64,000 nucleotides of DNA from an uncultured Lachnospiraceae bacterium (GTDB lineage: Bacteria; Bacillota; Clostridia; Lachnospirales; Lachnospiraceae), in the NCBI GenBank assembly GCA_910587955.1, contig CAJUNN010000006.1, positions 19,812 through 83,811 of the forward strand. Reading direction: 5' to 3'. Positions 40,973 to 49,871 of this stretch are shown one piece after another (the stretch's first letter is position 1; every line of letters starts with the position of its first letter). The notes beneath the pieces were generated by a model. That model did no database searches and had not been told where the DNA came from. It saw only the letters and a list, made by a program, of their open reading frames with translations. Made by a program: the position numbers and the translations under genes.

Positions 40973-41872
40973 ATGGCATTATTCGGAAAATTATTTGGGG
41001 CAAACCAGGAAAATTCGGTGGAAGGTTTGCTGAAATCCCTGCAGCAGGCACAGGAGCGCAAAAATTTTGTAGAAATTGCCAAACTGTATTATCAAATCGG
41101 AGAAATCTATTTAAAACAAGGAAACCAGGAAAAGGCATGGCTCTATATTGAAAAGTTCGATGCCTTGGCAGGAAGCCGGGATGAAATCTATGAGCACATT
41201 CCGGAGGAAATGGCGGACCAGGCCTCCGAGTGGCTGGAACAGTTCGAGGATTCCGGCATGTATGTATATGAACTCCGAAGCTGGGTGGAAGAACAGGCCG
41301 AAGAACTTCTGGGATTTGAGCGGGTAAAATGGAACCTTCTGACTATGGCAAGGTTTGCGAAGCTCTTTGACCGTCTCTCTGTATTTCCGGGATTTGAACT
41401 GCTGGCAGATTATAAGGATGTAGTGGAAATTCTGGCCCAAGCCCTGTACCATCCCATGACGGAAGAGGAGTATCAGAAAGTGCTGGAGTTCGTGAAAGAG
41501 TTCTATCCGTTCACCGATTCCGAAGCGCTGGCAGACGTATCCAACCGGATTCCCATGGCAAACGGCCTGGATTTTGAAGCCTATGATCTCATCTCCTTTG
41601 AGGGTCTGACGAACCTCTATATGGTTCTGGAAGATCTGCTTCAGACTTCAGAGCAAACCCTCCAAAATGCAGATGTGAGTACCGATTTTATCACCAACTC
41701 CCTGCTGGCCGGTTACTACGTCAGGACCCACAGCGAACCTCTGAAAGAAATTCCTTCCGTACAAGCGGAGGAAGCACGCATCCGTTCGGACTATGAATTT
41801 GTGGAGGAAGCCAACCAGGAGAGTTTTCTCAAGCGGTTCCATGAATATGAAGATATGATGCTTCTGTCATAA
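40973..41872 (+). CDS. Hypothetical protein with TPR-like N-terminus
   Basis: A 299-residue cytoplasmic protein, mostly helical and acidic. Residues 15-70 (LLKSLQQAQERKNFVEIAKL, YYQIGEIYLKQGNQEKAWLYIEKF) look like one or two tetratricopeptide repeats. The rest has no motif I recognise. There is a strong AAGGAG site and a terminator directly after it. It may be cotranscribed with the FMN-binding-like gene 91 bp upstream. Confidence 0.7.
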   Translation: MALFGKLFGANQENSVEGLLKSLQQAQERKNFVEIAKLYYQIGEIYLKQGNQEKAWLYIEKFDALAGSRDEIYEHIPEEMADQASEWLEQFEDSGMYVYELRSWVEEQAEELLGFERVKWNLLTMARFAKLFDRLSVFPGFELLADYKDVVEILAQALYHPMTEEEYQKVLEFVKEFYPFTDSEALADVSNRIPMANGLDFEAYDLISFEGLTNLYMVLEDLLQTSEQTLQNADVSTDFITNSLLAGYYVRTHSEPLKEIPSVQAEEARIRSDYEFVEEANQESFLKRFHEYEDMMLLS

Positions 41873-41883
41873 GAAAAAGCAAG

Positions 41884-41915
41884 GTGCTGCCGGAAATCCG
41901 GCAGCACACTTTTAT
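41884..41915. terminator. Bidirectional terminator
   Basis: A perfect 11-bp stem (41884-41894 with 41897-41907) is followed by ACTTTTATTTTT on the plus strand and by CTTGCTTTTT in the reverse reading. It separates the convergent TPR-like and permease genes. Confidence 0.85.
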
Positions 41916-42859
41916 TTTTCAATCCCTTTCTTCTGCACGCAGTCAAATCCTACTGCGAGTAAAAGAATGATACCCTTAATTACCATCTGCGCATAGGAGC
42001 TTACATTCATTAAAACCATACCATTGCTCAAGACTCCCAGGATCAGAACGCCGGCCACTACATTGAGCATCCTGCCGCTGCCGCCGCTTAAGCTGACACC
42101 GCCCAGAACCACCGCCGTAATTACGTCAAACTCGTAGCCTCTTCCCGCCGTAGCCTGTCCCGAATTAGTTCTTGAGAGCATCACAATCCCTGCAATCCCG
42201 CCAAACAGTCCGGAGAGGGCAAACACCAGCATTTTGATAGCTTTTACCCGGATTCCAGACAGCTTCGCCGCCTCTTCATTTCCGCCAAGGGCATAAAAGT
42301 AGCGTCCGAAATACGTCTTATTGAGAATTACTCCGCCCAGTACAAATGCAACGATCATAATAAGCACCGGTATAGGTACTACCCCCACATATCCCTGGCC
42401 GATAACTGCAAATTCTTCCGGCAGGCCGGATATGGGCATGCCTCCGGATATCATATACGCTACCCCTGCAAATATGGTCTGTGTGGCAAAGGTAACGATC
42501 AGCGCAGGCATGTTAAATGTAGCAACTGCAAATCCGTTAAACAAGCCAATGAGTATGCACATCATCAGTGTGAGAAGGATGGCGGGCCACATGGAGATAT
42601 CCATTTTCACCATCATATAGGCGGTAACAATATTGACGAATGTAATAATGGAGCCGGTAGACAAATCAATCCCGCCCAGCAGGATCACAAAGATCATGCC
42701 GATGGATGCAATTCCCAGCATGGATACCTGTCTGGCTACATTAAACAAATTGTCAAGGGTCAAGAAGGTCTTTGTTACTAAAGAAAAAAAGATTATCATA
42801 ACTGCCAGGACAAGGAATATTGCCTTATCCTTAATTACTTCTATCATCTGTTTCTGCAT
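41912..42859 (-). CDS. RbsC-type sugar ABC transporter permease
   Basis: A 315-residue polytopic permease of the ribose/xylose/galactoside class. It shows GGIDLSTGSIITFVNI, PALIVTFATQTIFAG, GGNEEAAKLSGIRVKAIK and the late LGGVSLSGGSGRML. The start at 42859 has an AAGGAG site; the longer frame to 42892 lies in the ATPase gene. It is the last gene of the sugar operon, at a terminator. Confidence 0.92.
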   Translation of the reverse strand: MQKQMIEVIKDKAIFLVLAVMIIFFSLVTKTFLTLDNLFNVARQVSMLGIASIGMIFVILLGGIDLSTGSIITFVNIVTAYMMVKMDISMWPAILLTLMMCILIGLFNGFAVATFNMPALIVTFATQTIFAGVAYMISGGMPISGLPEEFAVIGQGYVGVVPIPVLIMIVAFVLGGVILNKTYFGRYFYALGGNEEAAKLSGIRVKAIKMLVFALSGLFGGIAGIVMLSRTNSGQATAGRGYEFDVITAVVLGGVSLSGGSGRMLNVVAGVLILGVLSNGMVLMNVSSYAQMVIKGIILLLAVGFDCVQKKGIEK

Positions 42860-42872
42860 TTTACCCGACTCC

Positions 42873-44360
42873 TTAAACAAGCTTTGAGGCATAGCTCATA
42901 ATTACTTCCTGATCAAACTCTTCTCTGTCCAGTTCACCTGTGATTCTGCCCTCCGCCATGACAAGTATCCGGTCAGACATTCCCATCAGCTCTTCCATCT
43001 CCGATGAGATCAGCAGTATGGTCTTTCCCTGTCTGACCAGTTCATTCATCAGTACATAGATCTCATATTTTGCTCCTACATCAATCCCTCTGGTGGGCTC
43101 GTCAAAAATCAGCAGCTCTGCATTGGCCGCCAGCCATTTCCCCAGAACGACCTTCTGCTGGTTTCCTCCGCTGAGATTCTTGACCTGCTGCAGAAGCGAC
43201 GGCGTTTTGATGCGCAGCTCGTCCTTATACTTTTCCGCTGTTTGCTCCTCCTTCTTCCGATTGATAAGAAACGCTTTGGATATAGACGGATAAACAGCCA
43301 TATTGATATTGGATTTCACATCAATGCCCAGAAGCGCACCCTGCCGTTTTCTATCCTCCGGCACAAGCGCAATCCCCAGACGGATGGCTTCCCTCGGCGA
43401 ACCCGGACGGATTTCTTTGCCTTTCAGGAACATTTTTCCCGTCTGCACAGGAGCCGCCCCGAATATCATCTCTGCCGCTTCTGTGCGTCCCGCTCCGATC
43501 AGCCCTCCCAGGCCCAGGATCTCACCTTTACGGATCTGGAATGAGAGGTCCTTGTCCCCGTTGCCGCACACATTCTGCATCTCAAAGACTACCTCTTCCG
43601 TCCGCACTTCGCTCCTGGGCGGATAGGTCTCCGTCAATGCCCTGCCCACCATATACATCACCAGTTCGTCTGTGTTGGTATCCTTTGTTTTAACAGTTTT
43701 GATATAGCGTCCGTCCCGCAAAATCGTAATCCGGTCGGAAAGTTCAAAAATCTCGTTTAACCGATGGGAAATATATACAATCGCAACTCCGGCCTCCTTG
43801 AGCTTCCGTATCACCTGGAACATGGATTCCACTTCCGCACCCGTCAGCGGAGCTGAAGGCTCATCCATAATCAATATTTTTGCGTTCTGCTGAATGGCTT
43901 TTGCAATTTCAACCATCTGCTGATAGCCCACCGTAAGATCTTTTACCAGAGTCTCCGGCCGGATATCAATATTCAGCGCTTGAAACACCCTCCGCGCCTC
44001 TTCCTCCATAGCCTCTTTGTTAATAAAGACACCTTTGCGTATGGGGCGTCCCAGGAAAATATTTTCCGCAGCCGACAATTCTCCCACCAGGTTAAACTCC
44101 TGATATATAATGGAAATTCCTTTTTTTATGGAGAGCTGGGGAGTCATGCTGGCAAACGCTTCCCCATCCACCACGATCTTTCCGGAATCCGGAACCACCG
44201 CCCCGCTGCACGTCTTCATCAGCGTCGATTTCCCAGCACCGTTTTCTCCTATTAATGCGTGAATCTCACCGGGAGCAATGTCAAAGGACACGTCATCCAG
44301 CGCAGTCACGCCCGGATAAGATTTTTTTATATGCTGCAATTCCAATACACTGCTTGCCAT
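42873..44360 (-). CDS. RbsA/MglA-type sugar ABC ATPase
   Basis: A 495-residue duplicated ATPase. First half: Walker A GENGAGKST, TVGYQQMVEIAKAI, MDEPSAPL. Second half: GLGGLIGAGRTEAAEMIFG (degenerate Walker A), LSGGNQQKVVLGKWL, FDEPTRGIDVG. It energises import with the RbsC-type permease; this ATPase class lacks a separate partner because both nucleotide domains are fused. Confidence 0.94.
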   Translation of the reverse strand: MASSVLELQHIKKSYPGVTALDDVSFDIAPGEIHALIGENGAGKSTLMKTCSGAVVPDSGKIVVDGEAFASMTPQLSIKKGISIIYQEFNLVGELSAAENIFLGRPIRKGVFINKEAMEEEARRVFQALNIDIRPETLVKDLTVGYQQMVEIAKAIQQNAKILIMDEPSAPLTGAEVESMFQVIRKLKEAGVAIVYISHRLNEIFELSDRITILRDGRYIKTVKTKDTNTDELVMYMVGRALTETYPPRSEVRTEEVVFEMQNVCGNGDKDLSFQIRKGEILGLGGLIGAGRTEAAEMIFGAAPVQTGKMFLKGKEIRPGSPREAIRLGIALVPEDRKRQGALLGIDVKSNINMAVYPSISKAFLINRKKEEQTAEKYKDELRIKTPSLLQQVKNLSGGNQQKVVLGKWLAANAELLIFDEPTRGIDVGAKYEIYVLMNELVRQGKTILLISSEMEELMGMSDRILVMAEGRITGELDREEFDQEVIMSYASKLV

Positions 44361-44405
44361 GGAATCTCTCCTTCACCAGGTATGCGTACAAGATCCGGCA
44401 GGTGC

Positions 44406-44426
44406 GGGGACCTTTTTAAGGCCCCC
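44406..44426 (-). repeat. Hairpin between binding-protein and ATPase genes
   Basis: A 9-bp stem with one wobble and a three-base loop (44406-44414 with 44418-44426) sits in the 90-bp gap. Such hairpins after the binding-protein gene often raise its mRNA level relative to downstream genes. Confidence 0.5.
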
Positions 44427-44450
44427 TTCTCCGCCAGATTACCAAAGGTA

Positions 44451-45473
44451 TTATTTTCCGTAGTACTCTTCCGCGTTTTCTTTTGTCACGGCAAAGATAT
44501 CCCGGTACACGTCATGCTCTTTCACTTCTTCCCCTTTGCCAAGGCCTGCCAGCATGTCGTACACCACGTCTCCGCAGGTTTTTGCTGTTCCGGTTATCAT
44601 AGCCGACATACGGATAGGCTCATCGTTCAGAATTGCAGACATCTCATCATCCGTGGCATCCACGCCGAAAATTCCTACATCTTCTCCTGTGATGCCTTTC
44701 GCTTTAAATGCTTCATTGGCTCCCAGGCTTCTCACGCAGCCTACGGTGCACACTATCTTCAGATTGGGATTTCCCTGGAGAATAGTCTCTGTCGCATTCA
44801 GCGCCGCAGTCGTGTCAAGAGCCGGCTGATTGGCAACGATCTTTGCATTGGGTGCCAGTTCCTCAAGTCCCTTCAGAATTCCCTGCTCTCTCTCAAGAAG
44901 AACTTCCGTCTGGGGATATCCCAGAACTGCCACTTCCACTTCCTGATCTCCATAGTGTTCCTGAATAAACTTGCTGGCTTCTTCCGCCACCAGATAGCCA
45001 AGCTCTACATTGTCAATTACCCAGTTCAAATCCGAATTGGTCATCAGATTGTCCCAGCACATCACCTTGATTCCCTTTTCCCTGGCGTCTTTGCACACAT
45101 TCTCGATGGCATCCGGATCTGAAGGATGAACCAGAATTACGTCGCATTCACTGCTGATAAAATTCTCAATCTGTTCAATCTGTTTGCTGGAATTGTCTTC
45201 GCAGGACACATAGGTAAACGTATTTCCCTCTTCATTTGCCCGCGTTTCAATCTGCTTCATTACCTCGGACCAGAATTGTCCCAGATCCTGAATGGTGGCT
45301 CCGATCTTTAACCCTTCTGCTGCCGGCTCTTCTTCTGCCGGAGCTTCCGGAGTCTCTGCGGGCTGCTCATCGGCAGCCGGAGCTGCAGGCGCCTCCGGTT
45401 TCTTAGAACACCCTGCAAGCAATGTTCCCGCCAAAATCAAAGAAACTGCCATTGTCAATAAGTTTTTCTTCAT
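44451..45473 (-). CDS. Sugar ABC transporter substrate-binding lipoprotein
   Basis: A 340-residue RbsB-type binding protein. The lipobox is LLAGCSKK, followed by a Pro/Ala/Glu linker to about residue 52 and a periplasmic-binding type I fold (IGATIQDLGQFWSEVM, SDPDAIENVCKDAREKGI, GLEELAPNAKIVANQPA, GIFGVDATDDEM). The start at 45473 is chosen because the AAAGGAGGA site lies 7 bp upstream; the Met at 45479 would be too close. Ligand unknown; the neighbours point to a polyol or its ketose. Confidence 0.9.
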   Translation of the reverse strand: MKKNLLTMAVSLILAGTLLAGCSKKPEAPAAPAADEQPAETPEAPAEEEPAAEGLKIGATIQDLGQFWSEVMKQIETRANEEGNTFTYVSCEDNSSKQIEQIENFISSECDVILVHPSDPDAIENVCKDAREKGIKVMCWDNLMTNSDLNWVIDNVELGYLVAEEASKFIQEHYGDQEVEVAVLGYPQTEVLLEREQGILKGLEELAPNAKIVANQPALDTTAALNATETILQGNPNLKIVCTVGCVRSLGANEAFKAKGITGEDVGIFGVDATDDEMSAILNDEPIRMSAMITGTAKTCGDVVYDMLAGLGKGEEVKEHDVYRDIFAVTKENAEEYYGK

Positions 45474-45530
45474 TTTCATTTCCTCCTTTATAATTGATAC
45501 TTTCGGATATTTCCAGCTCCGCAAGTATAC

Positions 45531-46583
45531 TTAACAGATTTTAATAGCAGCTTTTACAATATCTGCCTTATCCTCAATACACTGATCCAATCCTCTCTGG
45601 ACCTGGTCGAAATCATAGAGATTGGTAACAATCTTTTTCACGTCCGCTCTGCCGTCGGCAACTGCCTGGATTGCCATTGGATAGATATGCCGGTAGCGGA
45701 ATACGGACTGGAGCCGGATTTCCTTGTCCAGCACCAAGCTCATAGGCAGGGTCATCTCCCCGCTGCTGGAATATCCTACCAGAACAACAGACGCCCCTTT
45801 CTTCACGGCGCGGATGGCCTGGCATGCGGTGATCTGCGTTCCCGCCGCTTCAAATGCAATGTCGCATCCTTCCTGATCCGTAAGTTCCATAAGACGCTTC
45901 ACCGCATCTGTTTCCCTTCCGTTGATCACTTCTGCCGCCCCTAATTCCTTGGCTTTCTCAAGACGCTTTTCCAGCACGTCTACCACATACACCTGGGAAA
46001 TCCCGTAGGACTTTAATGCCATAAGCGTTACCAGTCCGATACAGCCCGCTCCCATAATTACAGCTTTCTGTCCCGGCCTTGCATTCCCCTGATTTACCGC
46101 ATGGAATCCCACTGCCAGCGGCTCAATCATGGCGCCGGACAGGGTATCCACCTCTTCCGGGAGCTTAAAGCACAGATCTGCCCTATGTACCGCATACTCC
46201 TGCAGCACGCCGTCATAGGGCGGTGTGGCAAAAAACTCCACCTGGCTGCACAGATTATATCTCCCGGTTTTGCAAAACTCACATTTCCCGCAGGTTTTTC
46301 CCGGTTCAAGGGCAACCCGGTCTCCCGCTTTCAGATGTTTCACATCCGCACCAGTCTCCACAACCGTCCCCGCAGCCTCATGCCCTAATACAAACGGAAA
46401 TGTTACGGTACAATCTCCGATATGGCCTGCTTCAAAAAAATGCAGGTCCGAGCCGCAGACTCCTACGTATTCTATTTTCACCAGAACCTCGTCCGCTCCC
46501 GGCACAGGAATGTCCCGTTCCTCAAACTCCAGTTTTCGAAGAGCAGTCATAACCGCCGTCTTCATTTTTCCTTTCAACTGCAT
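45531..46583 (-). CDS. Zinc-dependent polyol dehydrogenase (sorbitol/xylitol type)
   Basis: A medium-chain zinc dehydrogenase of 350 residues. Catalytic zinc residues are in VGVCGSDLHFFEAGHIG and LGHEAAGTV; structural zinc Cys are in GKTCGKCEFCKTGRYNLC. The NAD Rossmann motif is GAGCIGLV, and the acidic residue after the second strand (VVDVLEKR) suggests NAD. The pattern is that of sorbitol/xylitol dehydrogenases. It probably oxidises the imported polyol to a ketose. A Met six codons in (46565) is an alternative start. Confidence 0.88.
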   Translation of the reverse strand: MQLKGKMKTAVMTALRKLEFEERDIPVPGADEVLVKIEYVGVCGSDLHFFEAGHIGDCTVTFPFVLGHEAAGTVVETGADVKHLKAGDRVALEPGKTCGKCEFCKTGRYNLCSQVEFFATPPYDGVLQEYAVHRADLCFKLPEEVDTLSGAMIEPLAVGFHAVNQGNARPGQKAVIMGAGCIGLVTLMALKSYGISQVYVVDVLEKRLEKAKELGAAEVINGRETDAVKRLMELTDQEGCDIAFEAAGTQITACQAIRAVKKGASVVLVGYSSSGEMTLPMSLVLDKEIRLQSVFRYRHIYPMAIQAVADGRADVKKIVTNLYDFDQVQRGLDQCIEDKADIVKAAIKIC

Positions 46584-46592
46584 TACCCCCTT

Positions 46593-47528
46593 TCATCCGG
46601 CTGGTTCCAGCTGTCCCGCATATTCGTCCATACGTTTCAGCGCAACATTGGCCCCCAGAGACTTTACGCATTCTGCGCCGACCCGCAGCGCAACCGCAAT
46701 ACATTCTTCTGTGGAAAATCCTCCGCAATATGCAGAGAGAAATCCCGCTACAAACGCATCCCCGGCTCCCGTGGTATCTACCGCTTTCGTCCGGAATGCG
46801 GGATACGACCGATATTCACCGCATCCCTCTTTGGGCAGATAACTGCATCCCTTTGCTCCTTGCTTGACAATCACGTGCTTCACACCAAGATCTGCAAATT
46901 TTTGCGCTGCTTCCCTGGGCGTGCTGCAGTCTGCAATCTTCATGGCTTCGTAATCACTGGGCAGGAAAAAATCAACCATAGGCAGGGACGGCAGAAGATA
47001 GTCCATGGCCTCCGGTCCGGGTTCTCCTGTAATGTCCATGGCTGTCAGCATTCCATGTTCCTTTGCCCTCTTTAGCAAGGCATGCAGGCGCTCCCTGTCA
47101 AGTCCCGGCAAATCTCCCAGGCTTCCAATATACAAAATGTCATGCTCCCCAAGAAGCGCATCGCTTATCTCTTCTCCGGTTATAAACTGGCTGGCCCCGT
47201 CCTGGGACGCAAAATGGCGCTCGCCGTTTTCTTCCAGCATAACCAGGGATACCGAAGTGGGCTTCTCTCCGGCCAGGATATGTTCCGTGCCAATCCCTGC
47301 GGCTGCTGCAAATTTCAGCGCAAAACTTCCCATATGATCCCGGCCTACCCTGCTGCACAAGGTATTATCCGTACCCAGGGCTGTCAGATTGGCAGCCACA
47401 TTAAACGCGTCTCCGCCCACCCGCATATCAATACAATTTACTTTTGTATGATCCTTTTCCAGGATCCCGGCCGAAAACGGTTTTGCCATAATATCACACA
47501 CCATCAAACCGACACATAATACGTTCAT
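46593..47528 (-). CDS. PfkB-family carbohydrate kinase
   Basis: A ribokinase-like kinase of 311 residues. The glycine motif GGDAFNVAANLTALG is near the N-terminus, and the catalytic loop DTTGAGDAFVAGFLSAY is near 255, with intact Asp. It lies between the dehydrogenase and aldolase genes (9 and 8 bp gaps), suggesting that it phosphorylates the ketose made by the dehydrogenase for cleavage by the aldolase. Exact sugar unknown. Confidence 0.9.
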   Translation of the reverse strand: MNVLCVGLMVCDIMAKPFSAGILEKDHTKVNCIDMRVGGDAFNVAANLTALGTDNTLCSRVGRDHMGSFALKFAAAAGIGTEHILAGEKPTSVSLVMLEENGERHFASQDGASQFITGEEISDALLGEHDILYIGSLGDLPGLDRERLHALLKRAKEHGMLTAMDITGEPGPEAMDYLLPSLPMVDFFLPSDYEAMKIADCSTPREAAQKFADLGVKHVIVKQGAKGCSYLPKEGCGEYRSYPAFRTKAVDTTGAGDAFVAGFLSAYCGGFSTEECIAVALRVGAECVKSLGANVALKRMDEYAGQLEPAG

Positions 47529-47536
47529 CCAACCAC

Positions 47537-48397
47537 CTATACCAAACCGCTGTTTTTCCCATTGGAAAATAACTTTATTTTACTCTCTACCAGCTGCTCT
47601 GCCTTTCTGCGCCCGCTTACGAACAGATTCTCCACATTGTAAGAGAAATCCGGTTTTTCACGTCCTTCTTCTATCCCCAGCGCAAACGCTTCGATAAACT
47701 CCGTACAAATATTTACTTTCGCAATGCCGTAGTTCACTGCTTCTGCCACTTTATCCTGGGGCGTTCCCGATCCGCCGTGAAGCACCAGCGGAATCGAAAC
47801 CCGGCCGGCAATTTCCTTTAACCGGCTGATATCAATGTGAGGTGTACGTTTGTAGAAACCGTGGGCAGTTCCTATGGCCACTGCCAAAGCATCTATTCCG
47901 ATTTTTTCCGCAAATTCCTGTGCGCATTCCGGATCCGTCAGCAAATCCGTTTCTGAAGAGATCTTTCCTTCGCTGCCGGACAGCTGCCCCAGCTCCGCCT
48001 CCACCGAAGCTTTAAACTTCCCTGCCAGAGCCACAACCTCTCTGGTAAGGAACACATTTTCCTCAAAAGATTTTGCGGAGGCATCTATCATAACTGAGGT
48101 GAAGCCTGCCCGGAGCGCCGACAGAACCTCGCTGTACTCTTCTGCGTGATCCAGATGCAGGGCCACCGGCACAGAAACCTGCTCCGCCGCCATCTGGGCA
48201 ATCCGGTATGCGTTCAGATACCCATCCATATAATCCCGTTCAAAATGTCCCACCTGCAGAATCACCGGCATTTTCATTTTTTCCGCAGTGCTCACAACTG
48301 CTTTTGCCGAATCATAGGACCAGAACTCGAAAGCTCCTACGGCATAGCCGTCTCTACGTGCATTGATCAGCATCTCTTTCATTGTTACCAGAGCCAT
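47537..48397 (-). CDS. Class II ketose-phosphate aldolase family
   Basis: A class II aldolase of 286 residues. Motifs are ALHLDHAEEYSEVL (catalytic Asp, zinc His), SVEAELGQLSG, AIGTAHGFYKR (zinc His) and VLHGGSGTPQDK (zinc His). It starts at 48397 with AAGGAGG; the frame to 48427 adds a leader without support. It is the first gene of the polyol operon and probably gives DHAP plus an aldehyde. Paralogue of 3182-4027. Confidence 0.88.
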   Translation of the reverse strand: MALVTMKEMLINARRDGYAVGAFEFWSYDSAKAVVSTAEKMKMPVILQVGHFERDYMDGYLNAYRIAQMAAEQVSVPVALHLDHAEEYSEVLSALRAGFTSVMIDASAKSFEENVFLTREVVALAGKFKASVEAELGQLSGSEGKISSETDLLTDPECAQEFAEKIGIDALAVAIGTAHGFYKRTPHIDISRLKEIAGRVSIPLVLHGGSGTPQDKVAEAVNYGIAKVNICTEFIEAFALGIEEGREKPDFSYNVENLFVSGRRKAEQLVESKIKLFSNGKNSGLV

Positions 48398-48468
48398 GGC
48401 GACCTCCTTTTTTCCAAATAAATCCATTGATTATATTTTCATTTTCGCTTTATTTATTAATTGACTTA

Positions 48469-48497
48469 ATTATATATGTCGTTTTATAATTTGTCAA
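48469..48497 (-). promoter_or_regulatory. Consensus promoter of the polyol operon
   Basis: On the minus strand a perfect TTGACA (48492-48497), 17-bp spacer, and TATAAT (48469-48474), 72 bp upstream of the aldolase start. ATTGAC and GTCAAT arms at 48460-48465 and 48493-48498 flank it and could be part of a regulator site. Confidence 0.75.
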
Positions 48498-48508
48498 TAG
48501 GTTCTTTC

Positions 48509-48537
48509 TTGTTTTTGAAATATACATTTGATATAAT
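48509..48537 (+). promoter_or_regulatory. Promoter of the ROK regulator gene
   Basis: TTGTTT (48509-48514), 17-bp spacer, TATAAT (48532-48537), divergent from and only 12 bp away from the polyol operon promoter, so one bound regulator could block both. Confidence 0.55.
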
Positions 48538-48585
48538 AGCTTTAATCAATTTATAAATTCATTGGAATATGGATATGGTGAAAAC

Positions 48586-49800
48586 ATGTTAACGATGCAC
48601 AGGGGTATTAATCAGGATACGATTCAGGAGTGGAACCGCTCGCTTTTATTGAAAAGCCTTCGGAAAGAGGGAGTCTGTTCGCGTGCGCACCTGGCCAATT
48701 TCAGCGGGCTGAAACAGGCCACCGTCACAAACATTATGAAAGATTTTATCGATTGGGAACTTGTGACAGAGACCGGGCTTTTAAGCGGGAATAAGGGCCG
48801 CCGTTCCATAGGGCTCACCATCAACCGCCAGAAATACCGCGTACTCGGCCTTCAGATCTCCCGCAAATTTTACAAAGTCGGCGTATACGATCTGGCAGGC
48901 TGCCCTCTTGACATGGTTACCCGCAAGATCCCCAAGCACCCGGACGTACCGGCTGTCTTAAAGAATATGTGCGCGGATATCCGCTATTTTGAGCAGAAAT
49001 ATTCGGATTATATCTTTCTTGCTTTAGGAGCTGCCCTTCCCGGTCCCTTTATCTCTTCCAAAAACCACATCGCCCTCTTGGTTGGCGGTGAAGAGTGGGC
49101 CGGCGTCAACATCAAAGAGGCTCTGGAAAAGGAGCTGGATTTCCCTATTTTCCTGGAACACGACTCCAACGCCGGCGCCTTGGCGCACATGTGGCGCCTG
49201 AAGGATTCCTATCAGGATCAGGTACTGGTCTATATCAGCGTCGGTCCGGGCATCGGGGCCGGAATTATTATGGACGGCAGCATCTATGCGGGCACACTGG
49301 GGATTGCAGGCGAGATTGGACACACCTCCATCAATGTAAACGGAAAACTTTGTTCCTGCGGAAACAGGGGATGCCTGGATCTGTACGCTTCTACCTCTGC
49401 CTTAATAGAAAATATCAACTCGGCATACGGTCTCCCGGATGATCATCAGCTGACGCTCCGGGATATTCCCGGAAGGTTAAAGAAAAAAGATGAGATTTGC
49501 CTGAAATACTTTCAAGAAGCTTGTGAATATATTGGTTACTGCATTGTAAATATCATCAATACCATAAACCCGGACATTATCATTATCGGAGATGAGATTT
49601 CCGGCATAGCACCTGATCTCACGCAGACACTTATCCGCCGCACGGTAAAAGAAAGGATCCTGCCCGAGCTTTATGACACTCTCTCCATTGTAGTAAGCCA
49701 AGACGAGGATCATGTCATTCTTACCGGAGCAGCCATAGTAGCCATCAACGCAATCTTCGAAACCCCCGAAACCTATATGCCTAAGCACAAAACCTTATAA
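48586..49800 (+). CDS. ROK-family transcriptional regulator
   Basis: A repressor of about 404 residues of the NagC/XylR class. The N-terminal winged helix (LLKSLRKEGVCSRAHLANFS, GLKQATVTNIMKDF) precedes a ROK sugar-binding domain with LGAALPGPF, VYISVGPGIGAGII, EIGHTSINVNGK and the zinc loop CSCGNRGCLD. It likely controls the divergent polyol operon. The start is uncertain: ATG 48586 is used, but a TTG at 48562 is in frame and neither has a good ribosome site. Confidence 0.88.
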   Translation: MLTMHRGINQDTIQEWNRSLLLKSLRKEGVCSRAHLANFSGLKQATVTNIMKDFIDWELVTETGLLSGNKGRRSIGLTINRQKYRVLGLQISRKFYKVGVYDLAGCPLDMVTRKIPKHPDVPAVLKNMCADIRYFEQKYSDYIFLALGAALPGPFISSKNHIALLVGGEEWAGVNIKEALEKELDFPIFLEHDSNAGALAHMWRLKDSYQDQVLVYISVGPGIGAGIIMDGSIYAGTLGIAGEIGHTSINVNGKLCSCGNRGCLDLYASTSALIENINSAYGLPDDHQLTLRDIPGRLKKKDEICLKYFQEACEYIGYCIVNIINTINPDIIIIGDEISGIAPDLTQTLIRRTVKERILPELYDTLSIVVSQDEDHVILTGAAIVAINAIFETPETYMPKHKTL

Positions 49801-49807
49801 AACGCGC

Positions 49808-49856
49808 AAAAAACCTGCAGGTTTCCACAACAGCCAGGAATCCCTGCAGGTTTTTT
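49808..49856. terminator. Bidirectional terminator
   Basis: A perfect 14-bp stem (49808-49821 with 49843-49856, aaaaaacctgcagg) with its own T-run lies between the convergent ROK and lipoprotein genes. Confidence 0.85.
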
Positions 49857-49871
49857 ATTTCCATTTCATTC

